NCBI GenBank assembly: GCA_963971225.1
Contig: OZ020270.1
Span: 65,724,932 to 65,788,931 of the forward strand
Length of the DNA: 64,000 nt
Origin: Melieria omissa
Lineage: Eukaryota > Arthropoda > Insecta > Diptera > Ulidiidae
Reading direction: 5' to 3'
The translations under genes were made by a program, and so were the position numbers. The notes beneath the pieces are model-generated. The model was not told the origin of the DNA. It made no database searches and saw nothing but the letters and a program-made list of their open reading frames with translations. This document shows positions 43,679-54,370 of this stretch, in pieces. The stretch's first letter is position 1; every line of letters begins with the position of its first letter.

Positions 43679-44925
43679 ATGGCTACAAATATAAAGACAA
43701 ATAGAAATTCCTCAACGTCTGGAATTCAATGTTGTGTACGCAGTTGCAACAAATCGAGACGACAATGCGAGAACCTTAGATAATTTAGATTCCCCGCTGC
43801 TGATTTCGTGTTTGGCCAAATTTGGCGCGAAAAATGCAATATATCTTATGACGACTATAACCGAAAACTGTATATTTGTGAAAATCATTTCTCCAGTACT
43901 TATGTAGGAAAAAGGTTTCTAAAAAAGGATGCGATTCCAACCTTAAACTTAGACGAAGATCATGAGATTTCGGATGAAGAATTTTTAGAACCAGATTCTT
44001 CATTGAAACGACCACGTTATGATGACATAGTATGCAATAATTGCGAAAAAAACGTCAAAATAACCCATTATTACAAAAAGAAATACAGCGACCTATTAAA
44101 AAAATTCAAAAAAATTAACGAAAAATTGCGAAAAGAAAAGCGCTTTATTTTAAAATCCAAGAATTGTTGTTCAAAGACTTTAAAAAATTCAATTGATTCT
44201 TTAAAACATATCAACTTGGAATCCAAAACATTTTGTAAACTTTTACTTAGCACCCGGCCAAAAGAATATTCTGACGAAGTGAAATATTTAGCGCAAAATA
44301 TTTTTTATATTTCACAATCAACATATTCTTTCCTAAGAGATAACTCACATATCAGCACCTTAAATCGGTGGGCTCCAATAAAGTTCCTTCAGCCCGGTAT
44401 CAACAATGTGGCTTTTTAATTCATTAAAAAGATGTGCTTAGAGTTGAAGGAAAAAAATGAAAATAATATGGTTCTTTTAATGGACGAAATGACAATACGT
44501 AGAGAATTGCGATACAATCAAAAACTAGATTTAATTGACGGATTTGAATGCACAGGCTTCGAAAGAACAAAAAAAATTGGTAAGCAAGTATGTGTATTTA
44601 TGTTGAAGTCCATGTTCTCGAGTTGGTGTTCAATTTTAAACTATTTTGTGTCAGAGAATGGATTAACAGCAGATACGTTGTGCAAAATAATTAAAGAAAA
44701 TCTTAAAATTTTAAGCAATTTTGGTATAGTAGTGAACGTTTTGGTTTGTGATCAGGGGTCTTCTAATAGAAAGTGTTTCTCCGACTTAGGCGTATGTATA
44801 GAGAAACCATACTTTCAATTTCAAAATCAAAAAATTTATTGCATGTTCGATTTCTCACATTTAATCAAGTCATTGCGAAATGGTTGGCTTAAATGCGACT
44901 TGAAAACGCCTGATGGTTTAGTTAG
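43679..44925 (+). pseudogene. P element transposase, N-terminal half
   Basis: Starts MATNIKTNRN. THAP zinc finger at residues 18-100 (CCVRSCNK, FRFPA, IW, YICENHF, DAIPTLNL), then a leucine/lysine coiled coil (KKFKKINEKLRKEKRF) and the start of the RNase-H-like catalytic region (MVLLMDEMTIRRELRYN, VCDQGSSNRKCF, FDFSHLIKSLRNGW). In-frame stops at 43781 (inside THAP) and 44417, so it is dead even without the BEL insertion. Confidence 0.88.
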
Positions 44926-45161
44926 TGAATCGTTCAGCGCGGAGCGGTAGAAAAATACGGTAGGTGTTCGGGTTTGTGTGTCTTTATTTTTAGACGTATG
45001 AAAACAGAGTAACAGAGTGTACACAAAACATTAAACGATACGACCGGCTGAAGCCGGGGAGCAGAAAATAGGGGGAACATAAGTACACAAGGAGAAGGAA
45101 AGATTAGGATTAGTGATGGGATCGACGAATAACTAATACAGCACATCTGTACATCTGTACA
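44926..45161 (-). repeat. BEL/Pao LTR 1
   Basis: 236 bases, minus orientation (TGTACAGATG...CGATTCA read on the minus strand). Joins the P element directly at 44925. Confidence 0.9.
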
Positions 45162-45164
45162 TCG

Positions 45165-45492
45165 CGCCCGCCATTGCAGATTGCAATTATATTAGGGGGC
45201 CGGGGTCGAGTCCAGGGTTACGGCGGACGGCTGGCTGGCGACAATCCCAGACTGTTGCAATCCCAGTTGCCCCCCAGACTGCCCCGCGCCGAGCATCGCC
45301 AGCAGAGAGGCCCTCAGCGCACTTCCCTGAGCTCCGGCATCGCGGAACGGCGACAACCCCCCAGCCGTCAGCCCGTCCTACAGCCAGGCAGCCGCGCATC
45401 ACCGCCAAATTGTCGCCAGCCAGCCGTCCGCCGTAACCCTGGACGCGACCCCGGCCCCCTAATATAATTGCAATCTGCAATGGCGGGCGCGA
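45165..45492. repeat. GC-rich inverted repeat between BEL LTRs 1 and 2
   Basis: About 90-base arms (GCAATTATATTAGGGGGCCG onward, reversed at 45400-45485) around about 170 bases. The arms are the BEL 3' untranslated end, ending GGCGGGCGCGA before each LTR. GC content contrasts strongly with the window. Confidence 0.9.
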
Positions 45493-45728
45493 TGTACAGA
45501 TGTACAGATGTGCTGTATTAGTGATTCGTCGATCCCATCACTAATCCTAATCTTTCCTTCTCCTTGTGTACTTATGTTCCCCCTATTTTCTGCTCCCCGG
45601 CTTCAGCCGGTCGTATCGTTTAATGTTTTGTGTACACTCTGTTACTCTGTTTTCATACGTCTAACAATAAAGACACACACACCCGAACACCTACCGTATT
45701 TTTCTACCGCTCCGCGCCGAACGATTCA
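45493..45728 (+). repeat. BEL/Pao LTR 2
   Basis: 236 bases, plus; followed at once by TGGTCCTTCGAG, a leader typical of BEL/Pao primer sites. Confidence 0.9.
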
Positions 45729-47382
45729 TGGTCCTTCGAGTTACTGCGGACCCGCGCCGCGAAACACAAAACAAAATCTATAAACAATAGTGACCAAAAA
45801 ACTAGCTAACATTAGTGAACAAAAACTATTTCGAAATTCACAAACAGTTTAACAATCCAAACAGCGAACCAAAAACACAAAAGTGGACACGAACAAAATA
45901 AAGTGATTAAATAAATTAAAAAACAAAAAACACTAAATTGTTACAAAATAATTCTAAAAATAAAAACAAAATTTGCAAAAATACAAAACGACAATCCACA
46001 AGTGCAAGTGTTAAAACAAAAAGGGAAAAGACACAACAAAAAATCCAAACACATTCTTTCACACACATAATTTCAAAAATTACAAAGAAAACAAACAGTG
46101 ACAAAACAATAAAACAGTGCACAAATTACACAAATCAAAAACCAAAAGTGTAAACGAAACATTGGAAAGTGCAGTGAACTGAAAATAAGCTTACAACAAC
46201 AAAAGCACGCACATTACCATACAACAACAACGCACACCCACAACGCAGAGCAGCACACACAACAACAGCAGAAACAACAGCATCGCAGCACAGTAGCGGA
46301 CACACAGCGAGAGATCCAGCAGGAGATCCCCAAGCTCGGGCACGGGGCCCAAAAAACAGATAAGCGGAATATTTTTATAAATATATATACCCCAAATATA
46401 TACCCTCTCCCCAAAATCCAGAATAAAAATTTTCATTCTGGTACCCCGCTTATCGCGTGCATATTTCCCTTAGTACAAAACAGCGCAGTGCAGTAAGCAA
46501 CTCCGCTACTGCACATAATTCGGCGCTTTGTACATTTTCGCCGTCTCTCTTGTGCGACCTTCGCTGCCGAAGCAGCAAAAACTCCGCTGCAGCCAACAAA
46601 TACGCACTGTTCTTGTGCAGTAAATAGGCACGCAGCATTTCTCCCGCTGCATTCCCACACTCCCACTTGTACGCATTTTCGTGCTTTGTTTTTGTGCGAC
46701 ATAAGCAAGCACTGAGCAGCGAGCACTCCCGCTGCTGCTTCCAAGTGCAATTGCTTATTCGCACTTCTGCCTAAGCAATTTACCACTCTCGCTGGCAGAA
46801 GTAAGCAAACGCGAATACAGTGGGACGAGTAGCCTATTTTCGCAGCACATTGAATAATTTTCAATAGTGCTGCACTTATACACCCATTGCAGAGCTGGTG
46901 TCACCCCAAGCGAATACAGTGGGACAAAAATACCCCACCTGTACTCAAAAAAGTTCAATCGTTCACCCCATTATTGTTTGGTCCCCCTCATATCAGAAAT
47001 AACAAGAAGTAATTATTATACCCGCAAACACTAATACACTAATATTTGTTTACTTATTATTACAGATACATATTTGACTACATATATACAAAATTTGGTG
47101 TTTAATAATAATTTCCCCCATTCTTATTTACATATTTCTCGTTTTTTCCCAATTTATATATACCAATTTCTCGACGCGTTTACACACACAGTTGTAAACT
47201 TTTATCCTCAACAGAAATACAAATTCGTATTGAAAATTTTTTACACTTTCGTGTACATTTCCCCATTTCCAAATTATCGTTCGCGCGGACGCGGTGATAT
47301 TTTCTGGTTTATTCCCCATAAGCCTAATATTTGTATTCAAACGAATTTTAAACCCCCTTTCGAGCTTTTTTAAGCCATTAAA
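45729..47382 (+). other. BEL/Pao 5' leader, non-coding
   Basis: A 1.65-kb A- and C-rich leader between LTR 2 and gag, with no long ORF on the plus strand. Many CAACAA and ACAAAA runs; two phrases CGAATACAGTGGGAC at about 46811 and 46910. Confidence 0.7.
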
Positions 47383-48098
47383 ATGCCTGTTGAGCGATCC
47401 CCTAAGCGTCAAATAAACAAAACGGAGTCTCCTTCTCCAAAATATTCAAAGTCGACTGAGACACATTTGACAGTTCCTGTTACTCGCGAGGCACTCAAAA
47501 CTCGCTCCAAGCCACCTAGTCTCATAGCAACCGATCCCAGTGTTGCCACTTTTGGTTTTGAGTCCGAGAGACTCGTGCAATTATGCACAGCGTTTTCATC
47601 GGCTCCCATTGAGGATTTGACCAAATCACTGGTCCAAATTAAACAGAAAAATCTGCAAGCCCAATGGGAGAGGCTAATGTGCGCACATCAGGCAGTCTTC
47701 CTTGCTGAAGACAACAGCCAGCCCGACGGTTTCAAAGAGTCGGCTAGGCGAAAGATTGATGCCTGCACAGACCAATACGAGTTGTGCATGGCTAAGATGT
47801 TGGACATCATTAAGATGCTCCAATCTCAGTCCCCCCAGCCTGCTACGCGTATGGAACCGGTTCAACCCCTAGAACCAGCAAATACTTCCTACATTTGCCT
47901 CCAAGTTCCGCCTTGCGACACCGAAACATTTTTCGGGGGCTATGAGCAGTGGCCGTCCTTTCGGGACATGTTTACTGCGGTATACATTAACCACCCCCAG
48001 CTCACTCCAGCCCAAAAATTGTATCACCTCCGATACAAAACGCAAGGCCAAGCCGGTGCTATTGTTAAACAATACGCATTAACCGATGAGAATTTCAA
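47383..48098 (+). pseudogene. BEL/Pao gag, N-terminal part
   Basis: MPVERSPKRQINKTE start; coiled helical region (RLMCAHQAVFLAED); FFGGYEQWPSFRDMFTAVY and LHLRYKTQ-like KLYHLRYKTQGQAG are hallmarks of BEL gag (DUF1759). Cut at ALTDENF by LTR 3. Confidence 0.9.
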
Positions 48099-48334
48099 TG
48101 TACAGATGTACAGATGTGCTGTATTAGTGATTCGTCGATCCCATCACTAATCCTAATCTTTCCTTCTCCTTGTGTACTTATGTTCCCCCTATTTTCTGCT
48201 CCCCGGCTTCAGCCGGTCGTATCGTTTAATGTTTTGTGTACACCCTGTTACTCTGTTTTCATACGTCTAACAATAAAGACACACAAACCCGAACACCTAC
48301 CGTATTTTTCTACCGCTCCGCGCCGAACGATTCA
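48099..48334 (+). repeat. BEL/Pao LTR 3
   Basis: 236 bases, plus. Followed by 65 bases of leader and a repeated gag fragment (48402-48516) that matches 47848-47946. Confidence 0.9.
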
Positions 48335-48516
48335 TGGTCCTTCGAGTTACTGCGGACCCGCGCCGCGAAACACAAAACAAAATCTATAAACAATAGTGAC
48401 CAACCTGTTACGCGTATGGAACCGGTTCAACCCCTAGAACCAGCAAATACTTCCTACATTTGCCTCCAAGTTCCGCCTTGCGACACCGAAACATTTTTCG
48501 GGGGCTATGAGGACCA

Positions 48517-48752
48517 TGAAACGTTCAGCGCGGAGCGGTAGAAAAATACGGTAGGTGTTCGGGTTTGTGTGTCTTTATTGTTAGACGTATGAAAACAGAG
48601 TAACAGAGTGTACACAAAACATTAAACGATACGACCGGCTGAAGCCGGGGAGCAGAAAATAGGGGGAACATAAGTACACAAGGAGAAGGAAAGATTAGGA
48701 TTAGTGATGGGATCGACGAATCACTAATACAGCACATCTGTACATCTGTACA
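48517..48752 (-). repeat. BEL/Pao LTR 4
   Basis: 236 bases, minus. The gag fragment before it ends CTATGAGGACCA, whose GGACCA is the reversed leader start, so the join lies at a few bases of shared sequence. Confidence 0.9.
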
Positions 48753-49040
48753 TCGCGCCCGCCATTGCAGATTGCAATTATATTAGGGGGCCGGGGTCGC
48801 GTCCAGGGTTACGGCGGACGGCTGGCTGGCGACAATTTGGCGGTGATGCGCGGCTGCCTGGCTGTAGGACGGGCTGACGGCTGGGGGGTTGTCGCCGTTC
48901 CGCGATGCCGGAGCTCAGGGAAGTGCGCTGAGAGCCTCTCTGCTGGCGATGCTCGGCGCGGGGCAGTCTGGGGGGCAACTGCTGGGATGGTCGCTGGCGC
49001 CGGATCTGCAAAAAGAGGAGATGTCAGATGTGAGAAATGA

Positions 49041-50911
49041 TTAAGACATCTTTGGTGTGGGGTGTGACAGGTTTGTCGAGCGATGGGGTTCGCTTGAGTT
49101 GCCGTCAGAGGAGTGAAGGCGCTTGGAACAGGTCGCACGGGAGTGGCGACTGACTCGGACCCGAAATGGGTGCGCTCGAGTTTTGTTGTATGGGGGCGTG
49201 CAATGTGGAAATTCGAGGGGGCTGCAGTGTCCAGCAATTGCTGTGCATATTGACGCGTGGCGTCGAGCCAACGCTTGTATTTCACCCTTTTTCGCGGTCT
49301 CATTGGGGGCGATAGCCATCCTGCGGGGGGCGAAACGTTTGGCAGCGAAGGGGGGTGTTTGCCGTTTTGAGTCTGAGTTTGCAGGAATGGCGTGTTTGAC
49401 GTGATTTGCCTTTATTTCCCTGTGTGGACACCCTACGGGATTGAGGGCGGCAATTACGTCAGAAGGGGCTTCCGTGAGAGTAGAAAGGTTTTCTCGAAGG
49501 GCGGGACCAGTGTGCGTATGGTGATTTGGCACCACGGCGACATTTGTCAAAGGTGATGACAGGGGTACTGGACCGCTTAATATCCAACCGAATACTGTAA
49601 GTTGAGCGAGTAAGCTGCCACATACATTTCGGTGGAAACCTTCGAGCATGATCTGCGGGATGAGATCACTGCCAATCACTATATCGATCTGCGCTGCCTC
49701 GAAGGGGTTGGGATCAGCGAGATCTAGCGTGGCGAAATCGTTCAAATTTGGGGAGTTTATTTTGGAAGGGGGGAGACATTCCGTTAACTTTGGAAGCACG
49801 ATGGCTTGCACGGGGAGGTTTGTGCTTGTTTTAGGGACTGCCAATGTCAAGAAGCATATATGGTTGGCGGTTTTCACAATCTGTCCGCCCATGCCCAAGA
49901 TCTGGAGGTTAGATTTCTCGATTGGCAATTTTAAGCGTCTCTGGACCTTCGAGGAGATGAAAGTGCACTGAGAGCCTTGATCGATCAACGCTCGAACTCT
50001 GAACAACTTTCCTAAATGCATAATGGACACCAGTGCCGTAGGCAGAAGGGATTGGGTGCCATTATTTGAGTGAAGGGCTGGTACTTGGAGCGTACTTTGT
50101 CTTGAAGATGTGCTGGGTTGCGCATCGGAAAGGGGAGAATGAGTGGTGGAGTTGTTGCTCGGTTGTTGGATAACCGTTGAAACCAGAGAAGTGGTCGAAG
50201 GTGATCGATTGGGGGAGTGAATGGGTTGCGCATTGCCTTTGGGGAGATGAAGCAAAGAGTGGTGCTTTTTCTGCCAGTAAACGCATGTAAAATTGCTTGT
50301 ACAGTCCTGAATTAGGTGAGATGTAGCAAGACAATTTATACAGATATTATGCTTTTTCACATATGCTAATCGACTTTGGGGTGTGAGCCTTTTAAAGCTT
50401 TGGCAAGTCCGTACGGAATGATTTGCGCTGCAGAGTTTGCACGCGAAGTCCTTTTTCACTTCAGTGTGAAGATTTAAAGATCTGTGGGGCCGATTTGTGA
50501 GGACATTGGAAGATGAGGGTTGTGGTTTAGACTTGGTAGGCCGAAAGAAATTCAGCCGTTCCACTATCTCGTATCTGCAGGTCAAGAACTCATTCATTTG
50601 TGACCAGGGTGGCAGATCCTTCCGGGATGTCAACGATTGTTCCCATAAAGCTAGAGTTGCTTCGGGCAATTTGGAGGAGCATATATATACCAACAGCGGA
50701 TCCCAATTGTCAGTGTCTACGGCCTGAGACTTGAGAACGGACAGACAATTGTTTATAGAATTCTGGATCCGCTGTAGTGCCTCACTATTTTCGGTGTGGG
50801 CAGGAGTGATATTCAATAGAGATCGAATTTGGTTGTCAACGAGGATGCGTTTGTTTTCATAGCGGGAGCTTAGGGCTTCCCACGCGAGTTTGAAATTCTC
50901 ATCGGTTAAGG
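49041..50911 (-). pseudogene. BEL/Pao gag C-terminus, zinc knuckles and protease
   Basis: Continues gag from ALTDENFKLAWEALSSRYEN, then CCHC-like knuckles (CKLCSANHSVRTC, CINCLATSHLIQDC), then the A17-type protease (DUF1758: VRALIDQGSQCTFI, DIVIGSDLIPQIM, GWILSGP). After about 49470 it runs into the GC-rich 3' end (TAG at 49041); polymerase and integrase are deleted. Confidence 0.88.
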
Positions 50912-50914
50912 CCA

Positions 50915-52169
50915 CAGTAGTAAAGTAGTTCAAGAGCTTTGGGAGAGGGAAGAAAATTGTAAAACCAAAATGTGCCCAAAATTAACTAGACAACACATAT
51001 TTCCAAATTCATTTGAAAAAATGCGTGTTAAATTTGCCACTCAAGTGTTCAGTAAAACAGTTGAAGCTGCTATCAGAACAATTTCAGACATAAGAGGATT
51101 TAAAAAAATCTCACAAGAGGTAGCGTTATCCACAGCTGATTTTTTAGCAAAAATTGATCAAATATTTGATTGCATGAATAGTGGATCTTTGTATGCAGAT
51201 AACTGCTACCGATCTGCTCTTCAGATTAAGAAAGAATCGCACACATTTATTCAAACATTTTTATATTATCTAGAGGAAGTGAAATTTGTTGATGAAAAAA
51301 AACGAGTTTTCTTCCTAGATGGCATGAAACTATCCTTAAAATCGGTCCTTCTACTTGTAGATGAAATATTAAAAGATAATTCGGACAAGTTTTTTATTAT
51401 GACAAAGGCCTTTAACCAGGACAAGTTGGAGAATACGTGTGCTGTGTTAAGGCAAAAAGGAGGTAATAACTGTAACCCCTCTGTAGCCGAACTTAATAAT
51501 ATCTTAGCCAGGTTATTAGCCTTTAAAATAATAAAGTTTAGCTCCTCTACCAATTGTGAAGAGACGCAAGATTCAATGACTAATATAATTTCAAGCGCTT
51601 CTTTTAATGAGGATGTTTTGCAGACTAATGACAATGAAATCCTGGAAAATCTTGATCTAAGTAGTGAGATGCACGAGGCGTATTTTGTAGGTGACACCTT
51701 TTGTAATCCGAAAGATATTAACTTAGAGCTGGTTTCCATGAGGTATTTTGTTGGATACGTAGCATACAAAATCATTCCTAAATTAAATTGTGAAAAATGC
51801 GGTGACGAATTGAGAAAAAGGGATGAAGTTTTGACTGCTCCAAGTGACATTTTTATTTTTCACAAAAATTATCAGTCAATTTCTGATTTTGGTAATCTTT
51901 TTGCTCCTTCCCTAATGAATGTATGCATAAAACATATTATAATTTTTCATAAAATCTTCGAAGCAGAACCTGAAAAAATTGGTATTAAGGCACACGTTTT
52001 ACAATCTTGTAAAAATGCTACACCTGAATGGTTCCATGGTGAGTGCTGTAACCATAGAGTCCAAATTTTAGATTTTCTTATTTTAGTTCTTCTACGAAAA
52101 CACTGCATGTGGGCTGTGCAAAAAGGAAGTTCGAAAGAACGAAAATTGAAAATAATTGTTGGCAAATAA
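50915..52169 (+). pseudogene. P element transposase, C-terminal half
   Basis: Resumes after the BEL block with VVQELWEREENCKTKMCPK, then FEKMRVKFATQVFSKTVEAA, LLAFKIIKFSS, and a C-terminal KHIIIFHKIFEAEPEK. Open to TAA at 52167-52169. The short join with the N-terminal half lacks no clear motif, so little P sequence was lost at the insertion. Confidence 0.85.
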
Positions 52170-52692
52170 AAAAATTCTTATTAAAAATTATTATTTATGA
52201 AAGATAAATTTAAACGAAAGTAAAACAATAAACATAAAACCTTACAATAATATTTTTAATAAATAACTATAAACGCTCTTGTGCAACATGTTTGCACCCA
52301 TATTTTACTACACCAAGTTCATGCATTTTTTTTGCTAATTGTAATGTGCTTGTGATTATAAAAAAGAAAGCAGAAATAGCGACGCAACAATTACCAACAA
52401 CAATGCTATCCCGCCTGCACGGCACAGCGCAAAAAACAGTATACCGCTAACTTTTTTTGTTTGCCAATATTATAATGCTATTCCCCGCGACAACAAAAGC
52501 AGCGTTCATCGTCATGTTTATCAAGTGGCGCAACAGCAGCGAGAATACGAATGAGTACAGAAGCGACTTCAATTCACATGTTACGCCGAAGTTACAGAGA
52601 TTTCTGCTGTTAGTAACAGAGATTTCTGCTGTCAATAACAGAGGGTACTACCAGCAGTACCCGCCATACAACGCGTTTGCTTGTATGAGATG
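52170..52692 (+). other. P element 3' non-coding region
   Basis: Between transposase stop and the 31-base terminal repeat. GTTACAGAGATTTCTGCTGT units near 52585-52625 recur in the short P derivative at about 53890-53930. Confidence 0.6.
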
Positions 52693-52727
52693 CGCGTTCT
52701 ATATTACTTCATATTCTTTGATTCTAC

Positions 52728-53000
52728 GCTATAGCCACTGTTAACTGCTCTTGCGACTGATATAAAATTACACTGTAGCCCTGGCACAAACAAGACTTCA
52801 ACAAGTGTGATATCGAACTGCTCTGTTATCAAATGCACTACTCCTTTTCCTGTTGCTAACATTCTGTTATTACCAGCTAACATGATTGATTCTTCGTAAG
52901 GCTCGAACTTATGGAACATGTTGCGGTTGCAACATAAGTGCGCAGAGGCGCCGCTGTCGACGCACCAAGCATCGGCATGTAATATGTTCTGACAAAGAAT
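52728..53000 (-). pseudogene. Copia protease segment
   Basis: WCVDSGASAHLC is the aspartic-protease active site (DSGA near 52955). LFVPGLQCNFISVARAVNSG follows, and the reading frame reaches the P insertion at 52727; it resumes at 42776 as VEFKGNAAAIGN, so both halves were one ORF. Confidence 0.85.
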
Positions 53001-54018
53001 ATGAAGTAATATAGAACGCGCATGTGGGCGCAAAAGTGTTTTCGGTTGCTATTATGCAAGCGGGAAGAGCGAAGCGTAGGCATTTGAAAATGTTAGGTTC
53101 ATAACATTTTCTGTTAGATTTGCGTAGGACAACAGCAAAAAGCAATGTTATTGTTCGCAACGGCTTCACTCGTGTACATTGAAGTGGTGGTTGTCGCAGC
53201 GTAGTGTTCGCTCAATCATTTTTTGCATGCATGTTTCTTGATCTTGTTTGCCGAAGCGCAAGCAAACAACAAACAACGAACGAAGGCATCGTCATCATCG
53301 TTTCAACGAAGATGACTCGGGATTCGCTAATGTTTTTGTTGTTGTCGTTTATTGTATGTATGCTTTTTTGTGTGCTGTTTGGTTTTTGCTGCACAGATTG
53401 CCGTCAGCTCACCATCAATCGAATCTTTGTGGTGTATGGCTTTTTGCTGGCCAACGCTTTGATTGATTTTAAAATTTGGTGGTTGATCCCAATTTAAAAT
53501 GTTTACAAATATTTTTACGTTTTTTTTTAAATCGAAATCTAACGGACAAACCAAGGGTTAAAAGATTGTATGGAAAAACCTAAATAGGTCTATTGACTTT
53601 CAATATGTCGAAAGCACTACTAAAGCACTAGATACAGAAATTAATGATAAGACAAGTATTTTGTCATAAGACAACTTTGGAAAAAAGTTCCAAAGAACGG
53701 GACGGAAAATTATTATGGGCTAATAAAAACGTCTTCCTTTCTTTCCAATTTCCCTTTTTAATTGTCTTTTTTGATTACTTTATATTTATTTTTTATTGCC
53801 TGTAGCGATCATATAGGTCACCACGCCAGCCATATTTTATTTTATTTTCTATGATTACGCGCACACTACAGTCGGCAGTTAAGCCGAAGTTACAGAGATT
53901 TCTGATTTAAGTAACAGAGAGTTCTGCTGTCAATAACAGGGGGTACTACCAGCAGTACCCGCCATACAACGCGTTTGCTTGTATGAGATGCGCGTTCTAT
54001 ATTACTTCATATTCTTTG
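52993..54018. mobile_element. Short non-autonomous P derivative (1026 bp)
   Basis: Same 31-base ends as the large P element. 52993-53480 matches 42777-43240 and 53880-54018 matches 52580-52720, with the transposase gone and about 400 bases of unrelated AT-rich filler. It lies just upstream of the Copia protease, so two P insertions hit the same Copia copy. TSD not clean (ATGTTCT near both sides). Confidence 0.85.
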
Positions 54019-54370
54019 GTGATGTTCTTATTCTGCTTGTTTTTTGCAAAAATACAAATTTCTTACTTGCGTGAAGTTAGCATCGGCGAAGAATCGACTT
54101 AACAGAATGTTAAAACTTAACAATAACAGAAATTTAACAGAGTCATAACAGCGATTTAACAGAGACATAACGACCCATTTACGGCGAAAATTTTGTTTTC
54201 GCCGCAGCATACTTAGCTATATAACAGATCAGCAAACTCTCAATTGTGCTGTGTTTGGTCGACAGCAAAAAGCGTTATTGCTTTCATCCCAGAGACACAA
54301 GTTCAAATCTCAACGCAGCGGTTTTAATTGGAGAGGGATACTCTCCAGGCAAATAAAATCTATTTCAGTG
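54019..54370. other. Unassigned, repeats of TAACAGAG type
   Basis: 54100-54180 has spaced TAACAGAnATTTAACAGAG phrases like the P 3' subterminal repeats. 54300-54330 has a tRNA-B-box-like GTTCAAATCTC but no A box. Nothing coding. Confidence 0.4.

Larger units (their letters stand above)
44926..50911. mobile_element. Rearranged BEL/Pao retrotransposon with four LTRs
   Basis: LTR copies of 236 bases stand in orientations minus, plus, plus, minus. Gag N-terminus is on the plus strand, and gag C-terminus plus protease on the minus strand, both breaking at the codons ALTDENF. Inverting 48097-50911 would rejoin them. Reverse transcriptase, RNase H and integrase are absent. No LTR borders the right junction. 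Confidence 0.88.
42777..52720 (+). mobile_element. P element with 31-bp terminal repeats
   Basis: CAAAGAATATGAAGTAATAT and onward (31 bases, to GCGCAT) begins at 42777 and its reverse ends at 52720. ATTCTAC flanks both sides (42770-42776 and 52721-52727), 7 of the 8 bases expected for P. Without the nested BEL element it is about 4 kb and carries a THAP-type transposase. Confidence 0.93.
40077..53000 (-). mobile_element. Copia-type retrotransposon, split by a P element
   Basis: Minus strand. Protease 53000-52728, then P element 42777-52720, then pre-integrase, integrase, reverse transcriptase and RNase H to 40254, then an LTR. Gag and the 5' LTR were not found; sequence beyond the short P derivative (54018) does not read as Copia gag. 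Confidence 0.88.

Noticed and set aside
46191..46436. Cysteine-rich minus-strand ORF as a small secreted peptide
   Set aside because: Made by CAACAA/GTTGTT-type low-complexity sequence in the BEL leader; no support.
54290..54340. tRNA or SINE with B box GTTCAAATCTC
   Set aside because: No A box at the right distance, no acceptor stem and no TSD seen; chance match cannot be excluded.
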